DNA from: Candidatus Zhuqueibacterota bacterium
Lineage (GTDB): Bacteria > Zhuqueibacterota > Zhuqueibacteria > Zhuqueibacterales > Zhuqueibacteraceae
Assembly (NCBI GenBank): GCA_022616415.1
Contig: JAKEEU010000252.1
Span: 1-42,237, forward strand
Reading direction: 5' to 3'
DNA length: 42,237 nt
Below, one piece after another: positions 23,724 to 31,968 of this stretch; positions within the stretch are counted from its first letter, which is position 1; every line of letters starts with the position of its first letter. The notes under the pieces were generated by a model that saw only the letters and a list, made by a program, of their open reading frames with translations, searched no databases and was not told where the DNA came from. Made by a program: the position numbers and the translations under genes.

Positions 23724-25628
23724 ATGCTCGCTGCGGCCATTTTGTTGCCGGCGCTTTTGCAGGCCCAGGATCAACCACGGAAACCGGTTTCAGATTCTTT
23801 GCAAGTTGGCGTTGCCGACTCCGCACGCCAAGACACCACAGGGCTCGTCAGCAACACCAAAATTTTTGTCGATTCCATAGCAGTGCCCAGGTTCGTTTTG
23901 CCGCTAATTGGTTTCGCCACCGACACCGCGGCCATCTCAAAAAACTTCTTTCAAGATTTCATCCAGCTCGCCGGCCAAACTTTGCCGCTGATTCCCGTGA
24001 TCACCGGCGAGGTTGGACAACCCCGCTATTTGGCTGCCGGCGATCTGCCGGCCCGGGCGATGTCCATCGTTGTCGATGACGTCGCATGGGTTCCCGGTGT
24101 TTATGGCGCTGTCGATCTCACGAGCCTGCCGGATGCGCAAGTGCATAAGATGGAAGCCGGGGGCATCTCGCTTCGCGAGGCGGCCCTCCCTCCTGCCCCA
24201 ATGCCAATTCATTTGGTCAGTGACTCATTGCGATATCAAACACCGTTTTCCCGCATTGACTATGCGAAAGGCGCTTTCGGCGCCGATGCGGTGCGCATCA
24301 AATTTGGACGCGCGCTGGGCAAGCGCCTCGCCGCTTATGTAAACAGTACGTTCAGCAATGCCGAGGCTTATGCCATTGCAATCACCGATAGCGAACAGGT
24401 TGCAGTCAAGCCTTATGATGGGCATAAAGCCAGCGTACAACTCGATTATCACCTCAGCGCGCCATGGAAGCTGCGTTATCGCCATTTCAATACGCGCAAC
24501 GAAGCCGGCATCAGCGCGCCGTTTTTTCCGGAAGAATGGCCTGGAATCAATGAAGCGTTGCACAAGGAAGAACGGTTATATCACGCGCTCGAATTATCGA
24601 ACGCGAGCCGCATTTCGCTCCGGGGATTTTTCTGGCAGATCAAAGAGGAGTTGAACGATCCGGCGCGTCGCGTTCAGCATCGCCTGCGCGACGGCGGTGT
24701 GGAAATGCGGTGGGCCAAAGAAACCGAGGCTTGGGCGTTCAAGTGGCAAAGCCGTTTCGGTCTCGAGGCCGTCAAAAGTGATAGCATTGATGATCGCGAG
24801 CGTTTTTACGAGAACGTCTCCATTGCTTTAGGCCATCGCATTACGCCGAAGCTTTGGCTTCATCTCAGCAGCAATCTCGCACATAAAAAGGATTGGCCGC
24901 TCGGCGCTTCCCTGCAAGCCCATCTTGTCAACAGCCTCAGTTCATCGCTGACGTGGTGGCTATCCGGAGGGTTTTGGAAAATTCCACCGGCGTTGGGAGA
25001 GCGCGACAATAATCTATCCTATTTGGCGCCGAATGGCGATTTGCGCGCGGTGGCTTTGCAACGCGGCGAAGCCGGTCTCAGGTGGCAGCGGGAGCGTTTC
25101 GATTTGCAACTTCTGCTCAGCGGCAGCGTTTGGCAGGACAGGTTGATTTTCCGCACAAATTCACGCGCGTTTTTCAACAACAATCGCAGCAAATCGGTTC
25201 TCGCGGCCCAACTCGCGCTAAATTGGGAGTTCGCTTCGCGTTGGCATTTGGGGGCGATCGCGGCGCAGGCCGCCAATGAGCTGCCGCGCGACTATTGGTT
25301 TTGGCATCAGCCGGAAGGCCACGGCCGCGTGTATCTCGAAACCCAAAAGAGCTTCTTCGGCGGCGATCTCGAAATTTTGTCCCGCGTTGCGGGACGTTTC
25401 ATCGGCAAGCGTTATTCACCGAGCCTGGACACCGCCGCCGTCAAGCTGCTCGATCATACCTTGCCCAAAGCCGCGGTGTTGGATTTCCACATCCGCCTGC
25501 GCCACGGCGACGGCGCGCTGATGTTTTCCTGGGAAAATTTATTGGACCAGAAATTCGACTGGCGCTACAACGTTCCCGCGCCGCGCCGCTTTTTGCGCTG
25601 GGGGTTTTGGTGGAATTTTTTGAATTAG
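23724..25628 (+). CDS. Outer-membrane beta-barrel protein with a plug-like N-domain
   Basis: 634 residues from ATG 23724. A hydrophobic export segment MLAAAILLPALLQAQ ends in an Ala-x-Ala-type site. A plug-like region follows (VVDDVAWVPGVYGAVDL, VHKMEAGG), then alternating barrel strands rich in Trp, Tyr and Arg, ending RWGFWWNFLN with the aromatic C-terminus expected for BamA-dependent insertion. The frame is open from 23550, but that stretch is a hairpin repeat. The chosen signal peptide lacks a basic N-region, so a non-ATG start slightly upstream (near RHPIYKYG) is possible. It is probably a small TonB-dependent or porin-like receptor co-transcribed with the ECF-S gene. Confidence 0.65.
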   Translation: MLAAAILLPALLQAQDQPRKPVSDSLQVGVADSARQDTTGLVSNTKIFVDSIAVPRFVLPLIGFATDTAAISKNFFQDFIQLAGQTLPLIPVITGEVGQPRYLAAGDLPARAMSIVVDDVAWVPGVYGAVDLTSLPDAQVHKMEAGGISLREAALPPAPMPIHLVSDSLRYQTPFSRIDYAKGAFGADAVRIKFGRALGKRLAAYVNSTFSNAEAYAIAITDSEQVAVKPYDGHKASVQLDYHLSAPWKLRYRHFNTRNEAGISAPFFPEEWPGINEALHKEERLYHALELSNASRISLRGFFWQIKEELNDPARRVQHRLRDGGVEMRWAKETEAWAFKWQSRFGLEAVKSDSIDDRERFYENVSIALGHRITPKLWLHLSSNLAHKKDWPLGASLQAHLVNSLSSSLTWWLSGGFWKIPPALGERDNNLSYLAPNGDLRAVALQRGEAGLRWQRERFDLQLLLSGSVWQDRLIFRTNSRAFFNNNRSKSVLAAQLALNWEFASRWHLGAIAAQAANELPRDYWFWHQPEGHGRVYLETQKSFFGGDLEILSRVAGRFIGKRYSPSLDTAAVKLLDHTLPKAAVLDFHIRLRHGDGALMFSWENLLDQKFDWRYNVPAPRRFLRWGFWWNFLN

Positions 25629-25630
25629 TT

Positions 25631-25730
25631 TCTGGTTGCTGGTCGCTGGTTGCTCGTTGCTCGTTGCTGGTTGATGCTGATCGACTTATCGTTATGGATT
25701 AAAGATTACGAATTACGATTTACGCATTAA
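25631..25730. repeat. TGGTTGC heptamer array followed by TTACG words
   Basis: 25631-25672 carries TGGTTGC, TGGTCGC, TGGTTGC, TCGTTGC, TCGTTGC, TGGTTGA. 25702-25730 carries GATTACGAATTACGATTTACG. They fill the 103-bp gap between the two outer-membrane genes. With the inverse array at 22897-22950 they bracket the ECF-S gene and the first outer-membrane gene as inverted repeats. Confidence 0.8.
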
Positions 25731-25731
25731 G

Positions 25732-28239
25732 ATGAAATGCCATCGCTTTGTCTTATTTATCACCGCTGCCATAAATGTTGTTGCCACCGCAGTCTTCTCG
25801 CAAACCACGGCCCGGCTCGAGGGGATCGTTTACGACCGGCAGAGCCGCCAGCCGTTGCTCGGCGTCAATGTCTTGCTCGTGGATACCCAGCTTGGCGCGG
25901 TCACGGATTCAACCGGACATTTTAAAATTTTCGGCATTCCGCCGGGGCCATATCGCCTGCGCGCCACAATGCTTGGCTACGAGCCAACTGAAATCGGCGC
26001 GCTGAAAATTTCTGCCGGCGAACGCCGCCGTGTTGAAATTCTGATGAAGCCGACGCTCATCGAAATGTCGGAAGTGACCGTAGAAGCCAAACGGCAAAAG
26101 AGCCGGCAGGAAATGGTCAGCACGGCGCTGCGCGAGTTTTCGCCGCGGCGCGCCAAGAATCTCGCCGGCGGCGGCGAGGATGTGTTCCGGGCTTTGCAAA
26201 CCATTCCGGGCGTGCTGGCGCGCAGCGATTTCAACGCGCGTTTGTACATTCGCGGCGGCCGGCCGGATCAGAATCTCGTGCTGATGGATGGCGTCAGCGT
26301 TTACGATCCGTATCGCCTGTTCGGCCTCGTCAGCATGTTCAATCCCGAAACCGTCACCGAGGTGAAGGTACTTGCCGGCGGCTTTCCGGCGAATTATGGC
26401 GACCGGCTTTCGGCGGTGTTGGACATCGAGAACCGGCCGGGCAATGCCACGGCGCCGTTCCGCGCCAATATCAACACCAGTCTCACCAACGCCAACGTCG
26501 TCATCGAAGGCCGGCTGCCAGGCCGCGATGATGGCTCGTGGATTTTCTCCAGCCGCCGCACTTACTACGATCTCATTCTATCCAATCTCACCGACGCCGG
26601 CTCGTTTCCGAATTTTTTTGACTTACAAGGAAAAATCAATTTCGCCACTGATCCGGCCGGCACGCTCGATCTGGCTTTCATCAACAGTCGCGAGCGCACC
26701 GATATTCTCACCACGGATAAAGATGCCAAAGACGAAAAGACGAGTCGCCCGGATTCGATTGCGGCGCTCGATCGCCAGGATCAAACCATTTTCAGCTTGC
26801 GGCACCGGCGTTTGTTCTCGGCCAGGCTGTCGAGCACGACGCTGCTGTCGCATTATCGCAATCGCAACGCCAGTGATTTCGGCGCGCGTTTTCCGCTGCG
26901 GGGATTCATCTTTTCCGCGCACGCAGATTTGCAAACCACCGAGACGGCGTTTCGCCAGGATTTTGCTTATACACCGAGCGCGCGCCACGCCATTGATTTT
27001 GGCGCATTCGTCGCCCGCCAAAAAGCACAGAACAGTTGGCAATTTTTCACCGACAATCCGGCGTTTATTCTCGCCGACGCCTTGCGTTTTACGGATCATT
27101 CTCCCACCTCATTTAAATCCGGCGCGTATGTGCAAGATTTGTGGCAAGCTTCACCGCAGTTGGCATTGCAGCCCGGTTTGCGCTGGGATTACTCCTCGTT
27201 CGTGGATCAGCATCTTTTCAGCCCGCGACTCAACGTGTTGTGGGAGCCGAACGTTCTGACGCGCGTGCGCTTTGCCACCGGATTTTATGGACAGTTTCCG
27301 AGCTACGAAACCTTGCAGGGTGAGGGCTTCCGCGTCTCGCTGCAAAACATCAAAGCGCTGGGCATTCACGCCGAGCGCGCCACACATTTTCTCGCCAGCG
27401 TCGAGCGAAAATTAAGTGTCGATTGGACATTGCGCGTCGATGGTTATTATAAAAGTTTGCGCGATTTGCTCGTTCCGCAGCAGGGTGACACAACGTGGCT
27501 GGTGGTGACGAGTCGCGGCCAGAACAGCGTGCGCACCGAGCTGCAAACGACGAAGTATTTCACGTTTCAGCCGAAAAACAACGCCACCGGTTTTGCGCGC
27601 GGCCTCGAACTTCTTCTGGAGAAACGCGCCGGCGGCCAGAGCAAGCTCAATGGTTGGGTGGGCTACGCTTACGCCCTGGTGCGCGGCACGGAGCCGGACA
27701 ACGGGCGTTTCTTTTTGCGCTACGATCAGCGTCACACGATCACGGCCGTCACCGAGTGGCGGCTCGGGAGCAAGTGGCAGCTCGACGCGCGCTTTCAAGC
27801 CGGCAGCGGTTTTCCATACTACAAAACTGTGTACACGATCGAAGTGGTGGAAGATGCCAACCGCAACGGCCGGCTCGACGTTTACGAAGATCGCAACCTG
27901 AACGGACAGCTCGACCCCGGCGAGGATCGCAACGGCAACGGCAAATTGGATTTCGTCGATCCGCAAACGGGCATGCCGGACGAGCGCACGATCGAGATGT
28001 CCAACGACAATCGCAACCGCGTCGGCGACAATCGCCTGCCGTGGACTTCGCGCCTCGATTTGCGCTTGAGCTATCTGCCGCGCTTTTGGGGCGCCGACTG
28101 GATTTTCTATCTCGACGTCATCAACGCCTACAACCGCAAGAACGTGCAGGACGTCAACTACGATCCCAAAACCAGAAAGGACGAGCCGATTTACGGCATC
28201 CCGCTGGTGCCGACGCTCGGGGTGAGTGTACGGTTTTGA
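25732..28239 (+). CDS. TonB-dependent receptor with carboxypeptidase-like N-domain
   Basis: 835 residues. Signal peptide VLFITAAINVVATAVFSQ; a carboxypeptidase-like regulatory domain (about 27-115, RLEGIVYDRQSRQPLLGVNV); a plug (about 150-235, LYIRGGRPDQNLVLMDGVSV); and a 22-strand-type barrel ending LGVSVRF with terminal Phe. It imports a bound ligand using TonB energy; the ligand cannot be told from the sequence. Near residues 705-745 is an Asp/Asn/Gly-rich insert (DANRNGRLDVYEDRNLNG, DRNGNGKLDF) that looks like tandem calcium-binding EF-hand/dockerin-type loops, expected at the surface or periplasmic turn. It probably works with the upstream barrel protein and the ECF-S protein. Confidence 0.9.
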   Translation: MKCHRFVLFITAAINVVATAVFSQTTARLEGIVYDRQSRQPLLGVNVLLVDTQLGAVTDSTGHFKIFGIPPGPYRLRATMLGYEPTEIGALKISAGERRRVEILMKPTLIEMSEVTVEAKRQKSRQEMVSTALREFSPRRAKNLAGGGEDVFRALQTIPGVLARSDFNARLYIRGGRPDQNLVLMDGVSVYDPYRLFGLVSMFNPETVTEVKVLAGGFPANYGDRLSAVLDIENRPGNATAPFRANINTSLTNANVVIEGRLPGRDDGSWIFSSRRTYYDLILSNLTDAGSFPNFFDLQGKINFATDPAGTLDLAFINSRERTDILTTDKDAKDEKTSRPDSIAALDRQDQTIFSLRHRRLFSARLSSTTLLSHYRNRNASDFGARFPLRGFIFSAHADLQTTETAFRQDFAYTPSARHAIDFGAFVARQKAQNSWQFFTDNPAFILADALRFTDHSPTSFKSGAYVQDLWQASPQLALQPGLRWDYSSFVDQHLFSPRLNVLWEPNVLTRVRFATGFYGQFPSYETLQGEGFRVSLQNIKALGIHAERATHFLASVERKLSVDWTLRVDGYYKSLRDLLVPQQGDTTWLVVTSRGQNSVRTELQTTKYFTFQPKNNATGFARGLELLLEKRAGGQSKLNGWVGYAYALVRGTEPDNGRFFLRYDQRHTITAVTEWRLGSKWQLDARFQAGSGFPYYKTVYTIEVVEDANRNGRLDVYEDRNLNGQLDPGEDRNGNGKLDFVDPQTGMPDERTIEMSNDNRNRVGDNRLPWTSRLDLRLSYLPRFWGADWIFYLDVINAYNRKNVQDVNYDPKTRKDEPIYGIPLVPTLGVSVRF

Positions 28240-28311
28240 CTGGTTGCTGGTTGCTCGTTGCTGGTTGCTCGTTGCTGGTTGCTTGTCGCTGGTTGCTGGT
28301 TGGCTGGTTAC
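28240..28311. repeat. TGGTTGC heptamer array
   Basis: About ten tandem 7-bp units (TGGTTGC with variants TCGTTGC, TTGTCGC) directly after the TonB receptor stop. It has the same word and orientation as 25631 and 33323. Confidence 0.85.
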
Positions 28312-28386
28312 AACTGCTCAATCGCATTGAGCTTTCTTACACAATCGCACTCAGAAAAGTTCAGGTCTTTATACAAGAGCAGTTTT

Positions 28387-28410
28387 TTGCTACCCCCCTG
28401 TAGCAATTTT
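28387..28410 (+). terminator. Hairpin TTGCTAC/GTAGCAA with T-tail
   Basis: A perfect 7-bp stem (28387-28393 with 28400-28406), loop CCCCCT, then TTTT. It lies about 150 bp after the TonB receptor and is a plausible terminator for the receptor transcript. Further small inverted repeats (GGCGAGACGCC at 28418, CGGCTT...AAGCCG at 28431-28466) precede the cytochrome gene. Confidence 0.5.
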
Positions 28411-28528
28411 ACTATTTGGCGAGACGCCGACGGCTTACCGCATGAACGAAAAAATCAAGCCGTTGTTGTGATATGCGCGCCCATTGTATCACGATTCGTC
28501 TATGGCACACGACTTGCGAAAACATTCA

Positions 28529-28906
28529 ATGCCCATGAGGATTGGCTCCTTTTCCCTTTTGGCTCTTTGGCTACTTGCCTGTGAAAGCGGCCCGCCGCCT
28601 GGCATGACTGATCCGGGGGAACTGATATACTTCGGCTACGTGAACAAGCAGGCGCAATGCAGCCGCTGCCACGGCGACGAGGGACAAGGCGGCATGTTCG
28701 GCCCGCAAATTCGCGGCGCGGTGAAGAAGCTCGGCGTCGATAGCGTGCGCGCCATCATTGCTCACGGCAGAGGTGAGGGCGACAAACGCATGCCCGGCAT
28801 GGCGAAGGAACTCACGCCGAGCCAGATCGAGCAGGTAATCGGGTTTTTGCGCAGATGGGACAATACTTCGTCAGTGGATTCCAGTGTGATTTATAAAGAT
28901 CATTAA
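28529..28906 (+). CDS. Lipoprotein c-type cytochrome (single haem)
   Basis: 125 residues. MRIGSFSLLALWLLAC gives a signal peptide with lipobox LLAC, so the mature protein is probably anchored at an outer or periplasmic membrane face. The haem site is CSRCH and the axial Met is most likely in KRMPGMAKEL. The size and the GQGGMFGPQIRG segment fit class I cytochrome c (cytochrome_CBB3-like). ATG at 28502 and 28535 are alternative starts; no clear ribosome site decides. It probably carries electrons in the periplasm. No partner oxidase is adjacent. Confidence 0.8.
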   Translation: MPMRIGSFSLLALWLLACESGPPPGMTDPGELIYFGYVNKQAQCSRCHGDEGQGGMFGPQIRGAVKKLGVDSVRAIIAHGRGEGDKRMPGMAKELTPSQIEQVIGFLRRWDNTSSVDSSVIYKDH

Positions 28907-28914
28907 AAAAGTTC

Positions 28915-28943
28915 TTGACATTTTAGTGAATAATTTGTATCGT
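28915..28943 (+). promoter_or_regulatory. Strong sigma-70-like promoter
   Basis: A consensus -35 TTGACA (28915-28920), a 17-bp spacer and -10 TATCGT (28938-28943), directly after the cytochrome gene. It is the best-matched promoter in this part of the window and points at the small frame at 28977 or at an untranslated RNA. Confidence 0.6.
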
Positions 28944-28976
28944 AAAACGCAAGTCGTGCCAAGGAAGGCAAGGACT

Positions 28977-29201
28977 ATGAGCCTGCGGCTGTACGCTTTT
29001 AAACCGGGTGGAAGCCCTGAGAGTTCTTCAACGACTGATAAATCGGGAGATCGTGTAACAAAAGATGACTTAAACAAAGCCTGCCTTCAAGCCGACTTTG
29101 TCACCCCACCTGTAACCTGTGCAAAATTCCCAGCGTGCGCTTTGGGATTCCTTCATGGTTTTTTGAACTACGAGGAGCGTCGCATGCGATTTGAGCCTTG
29201 A
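28977..29201 (+). CDS. Small hypothetical ORF (74 aa) or RNA gene
   Basis: The start ATG follows AAGGCAAGGACT at a good distance and lies 34 bases after a strong promoter. The 74 residues (MSLRLYAFKPGGSPESSSTT...) have no recognisable domain, and their composition is not clearly protein-like. The region 28,907-29,306 otherwise shows nothing. Either a short orphan gene or a non-coding transcript would explain the promoter. Confidence 0.3.
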   Translation: MSLRLYAFKPGGSPESSSTTDKSGDRVTKDDLNKACLQADFVTPPVTCAKFPACALGFLHGFLNYEERRMRFEP

Positions 29202-29306
29202 CTCAAGTGTAGCGTAGGTTGGCATTATTCGGAAACTTTTCAGAGTCGCCAGACTCGCACCCCCCGTTTGATTTCCAGACGGGACATAAATTGGTGAGTT
29301 TCAACC

Positions 29307-30317
29307 ATGAGCAGTGTAGAACAAAAATCAGCGCGAGTTCCTCAGCAACGGCTGCATTTGCCGGCGAAAGCCGATTCGAACGTGGAAGCCGCCGTGCAAG
29401 AAACTGAGCTGCAAGCCGCGCGCAGCCACATTCAGCATCTGCAAGCGCTGTTGGAAGAAAAACATCGCCAGTGCGAGACTTATGCCGAGCAAAATCGCCA
29501 GTGGCAGGCGCGCTACGAAGCATTGAATCACCAATACGAAACCACATTCACGGAAAATCGCCGCTTGCGCGAGACGCTGGCTGCGCCCGTGACCTTAAAA
29601 TCGTCGGTACAAGCTGCAGCCGTATTTTCCGAAGCCGTTTCATCTCAACCGGTCTCCGATTGCAAAGCGGGACCGGCGGCGGATGATTCCATCTTCGCCT
29701 CGGCAGTGCAGTTGGCGCGCGCGTGCGCCGGCGAGCAGGCAGTCTTCGATTCCGAAGCGCAGCTCGTCGCTTTCTTCCACCGCATGGGACTGATTTTGAG
29801 CATTTTGTTGAACGCCGTGCTCAAGCTGCTGCGGGCGCGTTGGGAGTTTCAAGCCGAATATCTGCAAGAAACGTTGGTGGATTCGCCGGCGTGGGCAAAA
29901 TTGGCCACGCTCTCGGAAGAGGAGTTGAGGCAACTCTTGCTGGCGCCGGATTTGCCGGAGGCCAAATTTGCGGCGCACTGTCAGTCGCTGCAACAGGCCA
30001 TCAACGAGCTGATGCTGCACGAGCTCGCCCTGCTGAACGGCTATCGCGCCAGCATTCGCGACGGCGTCCCCAACCTGCTGCGCTTGCTCGATCCCAGCCT
30101 GTTGGCCGAGCAAGCCCAAGCGCAAAAAATCAAAATCGGTTTTTGGCAAATTTCGCCGCGGGCTTTTCCCTGGCTTTGGCAGCGGCGTTTGGTGAATGGC
30201 TACCGGCAGAAATATAACGACCTCGCGCGGGAGGACCGGCGCACGTTTGATCGCATGTTTCGTCCCGGTTTTATTCAAGGCTACAAAAAGTGCATGGCGC
30301 GAGGCGCAGAGGGCTGA
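29307..30317 (+). CDS. TagH-like T6SS protein (T6SS FHA C-terminal domain) lacking the FHA domain
   Basis: 336 residues. Residues about 25-95 are a coiled coil (ETELQAARSHIQHLQALLEE, then ETTFTENRRLRETL). The C-terminal 190 residues match the domain that follows FHA in T6SS TagH proteins: FFHRMGLILSILLNAVLKLL, RARWEFQAEY, LLDPSLLAEQ, and the ending WQRRLVNGYRQKYNDL plus FDRMFRPGFIQGYKK. No FHA phosphothreonine-binding domain is present; the coiled coil takes its place. It opens the T6SS cluster on the same strand, and its partner is likely the baseplate or membrane complex. The C-terminal domain call is good, the function is inferred. Confidence 0.7.
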   Translation: MSSVEQKSARVPQQRLHLPAKADSNVEAAVQETELQAARSHIQHLQALLEEKHRQCETYAEQNRQWQARYEALNHQYETTFTENRRLRETLAAPVTLKSSVQAAAVFSEAVSSQPVSDCKAGPAADDSIFASAVQLARACAGEQAVFDSEAQLVAFFHRMGLILSILLNAVLKLLRARWEFQAEYLQETLVDSPAWAKLATLSEEELRQLLLAPDLPEAKFAAHCQSLQQAINELMLHELALLNGYRASIRDGVPNLLRLLDPSLLAEQAQAQKIKIGFWQISPRAFPWLWQRRLVNGYRQKYNDLAREDRRTFDRMFRPGFIQGYKKCMARGAEG

Positions 30318-30382
30318 GGGCAGGGGCCATAGCGCCGAGACAGCCTTTGAGTTTACGCTATAAACTTTTACGCTTTACGAAT
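30305..30382. repeat. GCAGAGGGC and TTACGC word repeats after the TagH-like gene
   Basis: GCAGAGGGCTGAGGGCAGGG overlaps the end of the gene; TTTACGC, TTTTACGC and TTTACG follow at 30351-30382. The same two words in the same order follow tssM (38010-38203). The rest of the spacer to 30510 shows nothing else. Confidence 0.6.
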
Positions 30383-30510
30383 TGAGGAAAGCGGCGTGCT
30401 GGTTTCGCGAAATTGAGTGCTCGCTCCGAACGCTCTACAAATCTCCCCATTAGCAGAGCAAATCGGAACGTTCATCTCACAGAAGAAAGACCGGTGGAAA
30501 TTTCATAAAA

Positions 30511-30972
30511 GTGGATAACAATTTGGTTGGAGATTTTGTTGAGAGCATCAGCGCTGCTTTTTCAAAGTATCCAGACCTCCAAAACAAATGGACGGTCTCA
30601 GAAAATGAAGATAGCTGCTGCCTCGGATTTCAAAAACAATCATCAGATGGTTTTGCTGTAGTAGTTGAGTATACCCCCGGTGAGTTGCATATTTTTGCGC
30701 ATAGAGTGCACCTCGAATTTGAACGTGGCATCAATTATGATGAAGCAATAGAAGCAACGTTAGAAACCTGTTTAAATTTGCTCAGCCCCGACTATAGAAT
30801 TCGCGAGTATCTTGCTGCTGATTCTGCATATAAATGGAAACTTGAAATTTTCAATGGCGAAAAGTGGCACGGAACCAATACAACAAGCATATTGTTTTGG
30901 AATTATTTTGGAAGGCGGATTGAAAGAATTTACCAGAATCACATATTGCCCAGCAGATATAAGAGCGAGTAA
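30511..30972 (+). CDS. Hypothetical acidic protein, possibly immunity-like
   Basis: 153 residues from a GTG at 30511. The composition is acidic and aromatic (VVVEYTPGELHIFAHRVHLE, YDEAIEATLETCLNLL). I do not recognise a family. It is AT-richer than the T6SS genes on either side and lies among acquired items (a DUF2255 pseudogene, higBA). The size, acidity and place in a T6SS cluster would fit an immunity protein that has lost its effector, but no sequence motif proves this. Confidence 0.5.
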   Translation: MDNNLVGDFVESISAAFSKYPDLQNKWTVSENEDSCCLGFQKQSSDGFAVVVEYTPGELHIFAHRVHLEFERGINYDEAIEATLETCLNLLSPDYRIREYLAADSAYKWKLEIFNGEKWHGTNTTSILFWNYFGRRIERIYQNHILPSRYKSE

Positions 30973-31109
30973 GCTTGTAAATACCACGTTTGAATTCAAC
31001 CACTACACCTAAAAGTTGGGCTACTTGGCTATGGGTCAACTGGTTACGAACACTCGACCTCGACGGCCAGCCGCCACATAACGTACGCGAAAGCAAGAGA
31101 AACGTGTGA

Positions 31110-31284
31110 ATGAAAGCGAAGCGACGTGACATTCTGGCCGCGATCCGCGACAGCAAGATCTAGGCCTACGGGCCGCCACGCAGCTACACCGTTTCATCGG
31201 CATCTGGGCCGTGGTGGTGGAGGGCCGCGTCTTCGTGCGGCCGTGGAGTGTGAAGCCGCAAAGCTGGCACCGGACGTTCCTTAT
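31110..31284 (+). pseudogene. DUF2255 family pseudogene
   Basis: ATG 31110 reads MKAKRRDILAAIRDSKI and then an in-frame TAG (31161). After a frame change the DNA from 31175 reads ATQLHRFIGIWAVVVEGRVF and then VRPWSVKPQSWHRTFL, the conserved core of DUF2255 proteins. Sequence after about 31284 no longer fits. It is broken by a stop, a frameshift and a 3' truncation. Confidence 0.75.
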
Positions 31285-31329
31285 ATCGCCAGTTCATTTT
31301 GGTGTTGGCAGGATATTTTGATTTTTCTG

Positions 31330-31357
31330 TTGCGCGTTGCGCAAAATGTTCTATACT
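31330..31357 (+). promoter_or_regulatory. higBA promoter with overlapping operator
   Basis: -35 TTGCGC (31330-31335), 16-bp spacer, -10 TATACT (31352-31357). The inverted repeat TTGCGC-GTT-GCGCAA (31330-31344) covers the -35, as expected for autorepression by HigA. The -10 ends seven bases before the toxin ATG (31365), so the message would be leaderless or nearly so. Confidence 0.6.
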
Positions 31358-31364
31358 TGTTTGT

Positions 31365-31643
31365 ATGATTAAATCATTCAAGCACAAAGGACTGCAGAAG
31401 TTCTTTGAAACGGGCAGTACCGCTGGTATTCAACCTGCTCATAAGCAGAAGCTAAGAATGCGTTTGACGGCATTGGATACCGCAACCGTGCTTGAAGATA
31501 TTAATTTGCCAGGATTTCGTTTGCATCAACTAAAAGGAAAGATGCAAGGATTGTGGGCGATTGACGTAAGCAAAAACTGGCGTATTACTTTTGAATTTCA
31601 GGATGGTGATGTATATGTTGTCAACTATGAGGATTATCACTAA
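31365..31643 (+). CDS. higB: HigB-type toxin (RelE superfamily)
   Basis: 92 residues. MIKSFKHKGLQKFFETGSTA and the end KNWRITFEFQDGDVYVVNYE with DYH are hallmarks of HigB/RelE-like toxins, which cleave mRNA on the ribosome. Toxin-first order and a HigA-type partner directly downstream (TAATG overlap) define a higBA module. ATG 31365 is the start of homology; the frame upstream contains only promoter DNA. It is located in the T6SS cluster next to a pseudogene, so it is probably an acquired stabilising module. Confidence 0.9.
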   Translation: MIKSFKHKGLQKFFETGSTAGIQPAHKQKLRMRLTALDTATVLEDINLPGFRLHQLKGKMQGLWAIDVSKNWRITFEFQDGDVYVVNYEDYH

Positions 31644-31930
31644 TGAGCATGCATAACCCACCGCACCCAGGCGAGTTTATCAGAGAAATTTATCTCGAGC
31701 CTCTTGGCTTAAGCTATCGTATCGTAGCTGCAAAGCTCAAGGTTGCACCTTCTACATTCAACCGGCTGATTCGAGGCCAAAGCAACATTAGCTCTGAAAT
31801 GGCGCTGCGCCTTTCAAAAACACTCGGGCGTTCGCCTGAAAGCTGGTTGATCATGCAAAATAATTACAATCTTTGGCAGGCAAGGCAAACGATCAACCTT
31901 GATGAAGTGGAAGAACTGGCAATTGCCTGA
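31643..31930 (+). CDS. higA: HigA-type antitoxin / HTH_3 repressor
   Basis: 95 residues. HPGEFIREIYLEPLGLSYRI is the typical HigA opening. An Xre-type helix-turn-helix follows (AAKLKVAPSTFNRLIRGQSN), and SPESWLIMQNNYNLWQAR is the conserved end. It binds HigB and represses the promoter at 31330-31357. The start overlaps the toxin stop (TAATG), giving coupled translation. Confidence 0.92.
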   Translation: MSMHNPPHPGEFIREIYLEPLGLSYRIVAAKLKVAPSTFNRLIRGQSNISSEMALRLSKTLGRSPESWLIMQNNYNLWQARQTINLDEVEELAIA

Positions 31931-31968
31931 ACATAACGTTGTCATTTAAGACAGGGAGAATAAATTTC

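Noticed and set aside
31126..31368. 80-residue frame (HRHLGRGGGG...) before higB
   Set aside because: It is a wrong-frame reading of the DUF2255 pseudogene and the higBA promoter.
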